Origin: RZZS01 sp964498755
GTDB taxonomy: Bacteria > Pseudomonadota > Alphaproteobacteria > Micavibrionales > Micavibrionaceae
Direction: 5' to 3'
DNA length: 10,841 nt
NCBI GenBank assembly: GCA_964498755.1
Contig: CAZCIB010000062.1
Span: forward strand, 1 to 10,841
Shown: piece after piece, positions 6,285-10,841 of the stretch
Position numbering within the stretch: position 1 is the stretch's first letter
Layout of the letters: each line of letters opens with the position of its first letter
Notes under the pieces: generated by a model
The model's database searches: none
Told to the model about the DNA's origin: nothing
Seen by the model: only the letters and a program-made list of their open reading frames with translations
Position numbers and translations under genes: made by a program

Positions 6285-6535
6285 CGCCCGATCAGGCTTT
6301 CGTTTTGCAGCGCGCTCTCGAATTCTTTCGTGTCGCCGCTTTGCATGATGCTGTGGGCTTCATGCTGCGCTAGTGCGCTCATGTTCTGCGAGGCCTGATA
6401 TTGCTGCGCGGCTCTGGCCATATCGACCTGCGGAGCTGCTTCGCTGGCGTTATTGTTTTTTTGAACCAGCATGACGATCATCACGATAATGGCGACGGTT
6501 AAAAGAAACTCGATTTTTTTCAGAATAATTTTCAT
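6281..6535 (-). CDS. Small membrane-anchored protein, unknown function
   Basis: An 84-residue protein with a basic N-terminus (K2, K6, K7), one membrane segment at about 9-25 (EFLLTVAIIVMIVMLVQ) and a polar, Ala/Gln-rich helical tail that probably lies outside the cytoplasmic membrane. Start: ATG 6535-6533, with GAGGG on the minus strand (6547-6543) at 7-nt spacing. The stop TAG (6283-6281) interlocks with the TAA of the gene facing it, sharing CTAA at 6281-6284. There is therefore no room for a terminator between the two genes. No cysteines or known motif are visible. It could be a small envelope or stress protein. Function cannot be stated. Confidence 0.65.
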   Translation of the reverse strand: MKIILKKIEFLLTVAIIVMIVMLVQKNNNASEAAPQVDMARAAQQYQASQNMSALAQHEAHSIMQSGDTKEFESALQNESLIGR

Positions 6536-6711
6536 GAAAGCGCCCTCAAATACCCGGTCCTAATTTATGCTATCAAAACTATGTAAATCGAGAATGAAGT
6601 TTGGATAAAATTTGATCTATCTCGCCGGTGGACGGCGCGCATAAAAATGCTTTCATTTCTTTTCACGCCGACTATAGTAAGGACATAATCAATGCCAAGG
6701 AGAGTGAAGAA

Positions 6712-7197
6712 GTGGCTGGAAGCGTAAACAAAGTCATCATCATTGGAAATCTCGGGCGCGATCCCGAAGTGCGGAACATGCAATCGGGCGACCGCGTCTG
6801 CAACCTCGCGATTGCGACATCCGAGAGCTGGAAAGACAAGGCGACAGGGGAGCGCAAGGAGCGCACGGAATGGCACCGCGTCGTGATCTTTAACCAGCCG
6901 CTCGTAGGCGTTGCCGAGCAATACTTGCGCAAAGGCTCCAAGGTTTATATCGAGGGCCAGCTCGAGACGCGCAAGTGGACGGACCAGAACAATCAGGACC
7001 GTTACTCGACGGAAGTCGTTTTACGACCCTATCGCGGCGAATTGACCATGCTGGATTCGAAAGGCTCAGGCGGCGGCGGCGATTACGCGGGCGGCGGCAA
7101 TGACTACGGCGCCTCTTACGGCGGCGGCCAGAGCCAAAGCCAGCCCTCGCAGTCCGGGCCCCCAGTGGACGAACTGGAAGATGAAATTCCGTTTTGA
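6712..7197 (+). CDS. ssb: Single-stranded DNA-binding protein SSB
   Basis: It coats single-stranded DNA in replication, recombination and repair, and recruits partners through its tail. The start is GTG 6712, which gives MAGSVNKVIIIGNLGRDPEVR, the normal SSB N-terminus, with AAGGAG at 6697-6702. A longer in-frame reading from GTG 6628 adds 28 residues unlike SSB and is not used. Length is 161 residues. The OB fold is about 5-113, with the DNA-stacking tryptophans W40, W54 and W89 matching E. coli W40, W54 and W88. A Gly/Ser/Gln-rich linker (about 116-150) follows, then the acidic tip DELEDEIPF, the interaction motif ending in IPF. The 176 bp upstream hold no GTTC-N7-GTTC LexA box. A TATAGT at 6674-6679 may be a -10 box, but its -35 is poor. 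It lies between divergent uvrA and gyrA, the usual alphaproteobacterial neighbourhood. Confidence 0.97.
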   Translation: MAGSVNKVIIIGNLGRDPEVRNMQSGDRVCNLAIATSESWKDKATGERKERTEWHRVVIFNQPLVGVAEQYLRKGSKVYIEGQLETRKWTDQNNQDRYSTEVVLRPYRGELTMLDSKGSGGGGDYAGGGNDYGASYGGGQSQSQPSQSGPPVDELEDEIPF

Positions 7198-7208
7198 CCC
7201 GCCCGTTT

Positions 7209-7237
7209 TTGTGTTTGCCTGCGATAGGTGAGATAAT
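7209..7237 (+). promoter_or_regulatory. Candidate promoter for the DUF2059-like gene
   Basis: TTGTGT (7209-7214) and GATAAT (7232-7237) are separated by 17 bp, matching 3/6 and 5/6 of the sigma-70 consensus. Transcription would start near 7244, about 20 nt before ATG 7265. That leaves room for the AAAGGA SD at 7253-7258. No terminator hairpin was seen after ssb, so read-through from ssb is also possible. Confidence 0.35.
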
Positions 7238-7264
7238 ACTTTTCTGGCTGAAAAAGGAAAATTC

Positions 7265-7717
7265 ATGAGGCATGTTTTTAAGCTCTTCGTCGTTGTCTGT
7301 TTCGCAATCGCTCCTGCCTCCGTTTTTGCCCAGGAAACAGGAAATTCCGTATCTGCGGCAATGGAACAAAAAATCGAGCTTGCGGAGCGGATGCATGAAA
7401 TCAGGCCCGCGCGCGCTCAAATAGATGATGCGATCGATAGCATATCCAAGCGATTGCCTGCATCGGAACGCGGCAAATTTTTAGTATCCGTTCGTGATGC
7501 GATTGATTACGAACAGATTGAGCGGCATTCGATAGAGTCCATGGCCGAGGTTTTTACGGTTGAAGAGTTGGAAGCTATGGTCGAGTTTTACAGCCGCCCG
7601 GTGACCAGGAACATTTCGGACAAATTCTCCGAGTACCACCAGCTTATGCAGCCGGAAATTGTGCGCATGCTGGATAAGGCGATGATGGAAATGCGTACCG
7701 GGGGAACCGCGCCGTGA
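7265..7717 (+). CDS. Exported DUF2059-like protein
   Basis: A 150-residue protein with a clear Sec signal peptide: H3-K6 basic start, hydrophobic core FVVVCFAIAPASV, and cleavage expected after VFA (residue 22) before QETG. The rest is helical. The segment 97-116 (FTVEELEAMVEFYSRPVTRN) fits the pattern of the DUF2059 family, whose members carry an F-T-x-x-E-L...FY-x-x-P-x-G motif; here T rather than G follows. The family has no settled function and is usually periplasmic. Start: ATG 7265 with AAAGGA at 7253-7258. It lies 67 bp after ssb and 49 bp before gyrA on the same strand. The gene has no evident link to replication, so the context is more likely accidental. The DUF2059 assignment is from pattern memory, not from a search. 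Confidence 0.8.
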   Translation: MRHVFKLFVVVCFAIAPASVFAQETGNSVSAAMEQKIELAERMHEIRPARAQIDDAIDSISKRLPASERGKFLVSVRDAIDYEQIERHSIESMAEVFTVEELEAMVEFYSRPVTRNISDKFSEYHQLMQPEIVRMLDKAMMEMRTGGTAP

Positions 7718-7731
7718 GCCGTTGATTCAGC

Positions 7732-7760
7732 TTGTTTTAAGCCCTTCATCCTGCTAAAAA
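7732..7760 (+). promoter_or_regulatory. Candidate gyrA promoter giving a leaderless start
   Basis: TTGTTT (7732-7737) and TAAAAA (7755-7760) are spaced exactly 17 bp, each matching 4/6 of consensus. The -10 box ends 6 nt before the gyrA ATG at 7767. Transcription would therefore begin at or very near the start codon, in line with the absence of any SD there. Confidence 0.35.
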
Positions 7761-7766
7761 TCTTCA

Positions 7767-10508
7767 ATGTCCGATACAGAATCATTTGAACCGTCCGTTC
7801 CCGGTATCTCTCTGGAAGAGGAAATGCGCAATTCCTACCTCGATTACGCGATGAGCGTGATCGTAAGCCGCGCATTGCCTGATGTCCGGGATGGCCTCAA
7901 GCCGGTGCACCGCCGCATTTTCTACGCGATGCGCGAAGGCGGGTATACGTCCGACAAGCCTTTTAGGAAATCCGCGCGCATCGTCGGTGACGTCATGGGT
8001 AAATATCACCCGCACGGCGATCAGGCGATTTACGACTCGCTCGTGCGCATGGCGCAGGATTTTTCCATGCGGTTGCCGCTCATTCACGGGCAGGGGAACT
8101 TCGGCTCGATGGACGGCGACCCGCCCGCCGCGATGCGTTATACCGAGGCGCGTCTGAACAAGGCCTCTGAAACGATGTTGGAGGATATCGACAAGGATAC
8201 GGTCGATTTTCAGCCGAACTACGACGAAACGACAAGCGAGCCGATCGTCCTGCCAACGCGGATTCCCAATTTGCTGGTGAACGGCGCTGGCGGGATAGCC
8301 GTCGGCATGGCCACCAACATCCCGCCGCATAACCTGATCGAGGTTGTGAACGCCTGTATTGCATATGTCGCAAATCCGGAGATTACGGTGGAAGAGCTGA
8401 TCGATATTATCCCGGGGCCGGATTTTCCGACGGGCGGGCAGATTTTGGGCCGGAAAGGCGCGCGCTCGGCCTATCTGCTCGGCAACGGATCGGTCGTGAT
8501 GCGCGCGAAGTCGCATTTTGAGGAAATCGGCAACGGCCGCGAATCCATTATCGTCACGGAAATTCCCTACCAGGTGAATAAATCGCGCCTGATCGAGCGC
8601 ATCGCCGAATGCGTGCGCGAAAAGATCGTCGAAGATATTTCGGAAGTGCGCGACGAGTCCGACCGCGACGGCGTGCGCATCGTGATCGAGCTGAAGAAAG
8701 GCGCGATTGCCGACGTGGTTCTCAACCAGTTGTTAAAGGCGACGCCGCTGCAGACCAGTTTCGGCTGCAATATGGTCGCGCTCAATCACGGGCGCCCGCA
8801 GACAATGCTGCTGCGCGAGATGATCGAGGCCTTCGTCAAATTCCGCGAGGAGGTCATCACACGCCGTACGGTCTTTGAACTGAACAAGGCGCGGGAACGC
8901 GCCCACGTCTTGGCCGGGCTCGCCGTCGCCGTCGCCAATATCGACGAGATTATCGCGCTGATCCGCAACGCGCCGGACGCGAACGCCGCAAAAGAAGGGC
9001 TGCTCGCCAAGGCCTGGCCTGCGGGCGACGTCAAGCCGCTGATCGAGCTGATTGATGACCCCGAATACCCGGTGTTCGAGGACGGCACGTACCAGATGTC
9101 CGAGGCGCAGGCCAAGGCCATTCTGGATTTACGCCTGCATCGTCTCACAGGGCTTGAGCGAGACAAGATCGGCGAAGAGCTCAGAGGCATTACTGACCGC
9201 ATCGCCGAGTTTCTTGAGATTCTCGCGAACCGTGAAAAGATGATGCAACTGCTCGTCGATGAGCTTGTCGAGATCCGCGACAAATTCGGCACGCCGCGCC
9301 GTACGGAAATGATCGAGTCCGAGTTCGAGCACGATATCGAGGACCTGATCCAGCGCGAGGATATGGTGGTCACGATCACGCATGGCGGCTACGTCAAGCG
9401 CGTCTCTCTTGAGACGTACCGCGCCCAGAAACGCGGCGGCAAGGGCCGCGCCGGGATGGCAATGAAGGACGAGGATTTTATCTCCGACCTGTTCGTCGCC
9501 AGCACGCATACGCCGATCCTGTTTTTCACCAGCCGCGGCATCGTGCACAAAATGAAGGTCTGGCAGTTGCCGCTCGGCACGCCGCAATCGCGGGGCAAGG
9601 CCCTTGTGAACCTATTGCCGCTTGAGCCGGGCGAGACGGTTTCGGTTTACCTGCGCCTGCCGGAGAACGAAGAAATATGGGACGATCTCGATATCATGCT
9701 TGCCACCAGCCACGGCAGCGTAAGGCGTAATAAACTGACCGACTTCAAGAACATTCGCAAGGGCGGTCTGATCGCGATGAAGCTCGGCGAGGACGAGGGT
9801 CTCGTTTCGGTGAAAATCTGTAAAGAGGATGAAGATATCATGCTGGCCACGCGGCTCGGCAAGGCGATCCGTTTCCCGGTGGGTGACGTGCGCGTCTTTG
9901 CTGGCCGGACCTCGACCGGCGTGCGCGGCATCAGGCTCGGCAAGGGCGACGAGGTGATTTCCATGTCCGTGCTCAAACATATCGAGATTACGCCGGACGA
10001 GCGTACGGCGTATTTGAAGGCCGTGAACCGCGATCTCGAAGGCGCGGACGTTGAGGAGGGCGGCGGCGCTGATCTCTCGTCTGAACGCATTCAGGAGCTG
10101 AAAGAAAAAGAACAGTTCCTGCTCACCGTTTCCAATAAAGGATTCGGCAAGCGCACGTCTTCCTACGAGTACCGCACGGCCGGGCGCGGCGGGCAGGGAA
10201 TCGCCAATATGTCGCTCACCAAAAAGAACGGCGGTAAAGTCGCGGCGACGTTCCCCGTGACCGATAACCACCAGATTATGCTGGTCACGGATAAAGGCCA
10301 ACTGATCCGTACGCCCATCAACGACGTGCGCATTACGGGCCGCAGCGCGCAGGGCGTGACGCTCTTCCGCGTCGGCGCCGACGAAAACGTCGTCTCCGTG
10401 GCGTGGCTGATTGAGGAGGAAGGGGATGGAGAAGAGGGTGAAGATATCATTGAAGCGGAAAGCGCAGATGAAACTGTAGAGGAGGGCCAAGATATCGGCG
10501 ATGAGTGA
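7767..10508 (+). CDS. gyrA: GyrA, DNA gyrase subunit A
   Basis: This is the DNA breakage-reunion and DNA-wrapping subunit of gyrase, working with GyrB (not in the window) to introduce negative supercoils. It has 913 residues, slightly longer than E. coli's 875. The N-terminal domain has the winged helix and quinolone region GKYHPHGDQAIYD (78-90) and the catalytic tyrosine Y125 in AAMRYTEARL. The GyrA-box QKRGGKG at 554-560 opens the C-terminal beta-pinwheel and marks this as GyrA rather than ParC. The protein ends in an acidic tail rich in Glu/Asp from about residue 880. The position equal to E. coli S83 is Q86, D87 is D90, and D104 is H107. There is no SD at ATG 7767, and a -10-like box lies 6 nt upstream. 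The last codons overlap the next gene by 8 bp (10501-10508). Confidence 0.98.
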   Translation: MSDTESFEPSVPGISLEEEMRNSYLDYAMSVIVSRALPDVRDGLKPVHRRIFYAMREGGYTSDKPFRKSARIVGDVMGKYHPHGDQAIYDSLVRMAQDFSMRLPLIHGQGNFGSMDGDPPAAMRYTEARLNKASETMLEDIDKDTVDFQPNYDETTSEPIVLPTRIPNLLVNGAGGIAVGMATNIPPHNLIEVVNACIAYVANPEITVEELIDIIPGPDFPTGGQILGRKGARSAYLLGNGSVVMRAKSHFEEIGNGRESIIVTEIPYQVNKSRLIERIAECVREKIVEDISEVRDESDRDGVRIVIELKKGAIADVVLNQLLKATPLQTSFGCNMVALNHGRPQTMLLREMIEAFVKFREEVITRRTVFELNKARERAHVLAGLAVAVANIDEIIALIRNAPDANAAKEGLLAKAWPAGDVKPLIELIDDPEYPVFEDGTYQMSEAQAKAILDLRLHRLTGLERDKIGEELRGITDRIAEFLEILANREKMMQLLVDELVEIRDKFGTPRRTEMIESEFEHDIEDLIQREDMVVTITHGGYVKRVSLETYRAQKRGGKGRAGMAMKDEDFISDLFVASTHTPILFFTSRGIVHKMKVWQLPLGTPQSRGKALVNLLPLEPGETVSVYLRLPENEEIWDDLDIMLATSHGSVRRNKLTDFKNIRKGGLIAMKLGEDEGLVSVKICKEDEDIMLATRLGKAIRFPVGDVRVFAGRTSTGVRGIRLGKGDEVISMSVLKHIEITPDERTAYLKAVNRDLEGADVEEGGGADLSSERIQELKEKEQFLLTVSNKGFGKRTSSYEYRTAGRGGQGIANMSLTKKNGGKVAATFPVTDNHQIMLVTDKGQLIRTPINDVRITGRSAQGVTLFRVGADENVVSVAWLIEEEGDGEEGEDIIEAESADETVEEGQDIGDE

Positions 10509-10815
10509 CATTATCATCAGAGAGGCTGCTCATAAAGACCTGCCGCATATCATGGCTTTACAGGAATCCTCATACGTTTCCGAACTTCTTGAGCCGGAGA
10601 TAATGTTTCGCCGGATTCTGGATGTGTCCTCATCAACATGCTTCATAACTTTTTCGGGCAAACAACCTTCAGGATATCTGCTCACTCATCCCATACCAGA
10701 TGATTTTAACGCATATGGTAAGGGCCTGCCTGAACTGACGGGTAAAGAAACCGCGCTTTACATCCATGATATGTGCGTCAGTCCGGACTATAGGGCGCCT
10801 CTAAAAACAGCATAA
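10501..10815 (+). pseudogene. GNAT-family N-acetyltransferase, C-terminally truncated
   Basis: The first 98 residues read as a normal GNAT start: IIIREAAHKDLPHIMALQ, a central sheet FITFSGKQPSGYLLTHP, and the beta-4 strand ALYIHDMCVSPDYR (85-98). In the family this strand is followed at once by the acetyl-CoA-binding loop R-G-x-G-x-G/A. Here the sequence instead turns to APLKTA and stops at 10813-10815. Neither other forward frame resumes a convincing GNAT. The acetyl-CoA pocket is thus missing, and the 104-residue product should be inactive; intact relatives have about 150 or more residues. ATG 10501 overlaps the end of gyrA (ATGAGTGA), which suggests translational coupling. The break at about 10793 may be a mobile-element edge. 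The substrate of the ancestral enzyme is unknown. Confidence 0.7.
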
Positions 10816-10841
10816 AGTATCGATATCTGAAGCAAGGATGC
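10793..10841. mobile_element. Possible end of an insertion sequence, continuing past the window
   Basis: GNAT homology ends at a TA dinucleotide (10791-10792). It is followed by GGGCGCCTCTAAAAACA, which resembles from memory the terminal repeats of IS5- or IS630-type elements, some of which duplicate TA. Only 49 bp are visible, with no transposase, so the call rests on the abrupt loss of homology and this end-like sequence. Confidence 0.3.

Noticed and set aside
6623..6637. CGCCG/CGGCG hairpin upstream of ssb as terminator or riboswitch
   Set aside because: Only 5 bp, no T-run, and no further conserved structure around it.
6628..6711. N-terminal extension of SSB starting at GTG 6628
   Set aside because: The 28 extra residues do not resemble SSB, there is no SD at 6628, and GTG 6712 has AAGGAG upstream and the standard MAGSVNKV start.
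9612..10517. 301-residue antisense ORF in gyrA, and similar long antisense ORFs in uvrA and the response regulator
   Set aside because: They are frame shadows of GC-rich, strongly coding sequence; no family features or SD.

Overview
The window looks like chromosomal DNA of an alphaproteobacterium. The evidence is the gene order uvrA (minus strand) | ssb | gyrA, which is familiar from that class, and the alphaproteobacterial wording of UvrA, SSB and GyrA. I infer a less-studied lineage, for example near Micavibrio or the Rickettsiales/Rhodospirillales edge, because several proteins are unknown to me and palindromic repeats sit in and beside genes. No tRNA, rRNA or CRISPR array was seen.

Layout. 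An AT-rich leader (1-163) precedes an OmpR-type response regulator (164-907) with no sensor kinase in view. Next is an SD-less gene for a six-helix membrane protein (1051-1770). It meets tail to tail a small exported protein gene on the minus strand (1774-2022). Positions 2023-2294 hold an AT-rich upstream region with a small palindrome, then an 80-bp element with 10-bp terminal inverted repeats (2221-2300). The right arm of that element supplies the stop codon of an unknown acidic protein gene (2295-2777, minus). That gene lies 22 bp downstream of uvrA (2800-5772, minus), and the two probably form one transcript. Within uvrA, about 39 codons are a palindromic GC-rich repeat that stays in frame.

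Divergent from uvrA is a short leader ORF with a strong SD (5851-5904). It overlaps the start of a single-pass membrane protein gene with four cysteines (5892-6284). The stop codon of this gene interlocks with that of a small membrane-anchored protein on the minus strand (6281-6535). Then, all on the plus strand, come ssb (GTG start at 6712), an exported DUF2059-like protein (7265-7717), gyrA (7767-10508), and the front half of a GNAT acetyltransferase (10501-10815). The GNAT gene overlaps gyrA by 8 bp and breaks off exactly where its acetyl-CoA loop should begin, probably at a mobile-element edge.

How the genes fit together. uvrA, ssb and gyrA are core DNA repair, replication and topology genes. 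The small genes around them are mostly envelope or exported proteins of unknown role. I did not find a clear, previously undescribed multi-gene system. The best leads are the in-frame repeat in uvrA, the 80-bp element forming a gene end, the overlapping leader ORF, the interrupted GNAT gene, and the unusual GyrA quinolone-pocket residues.
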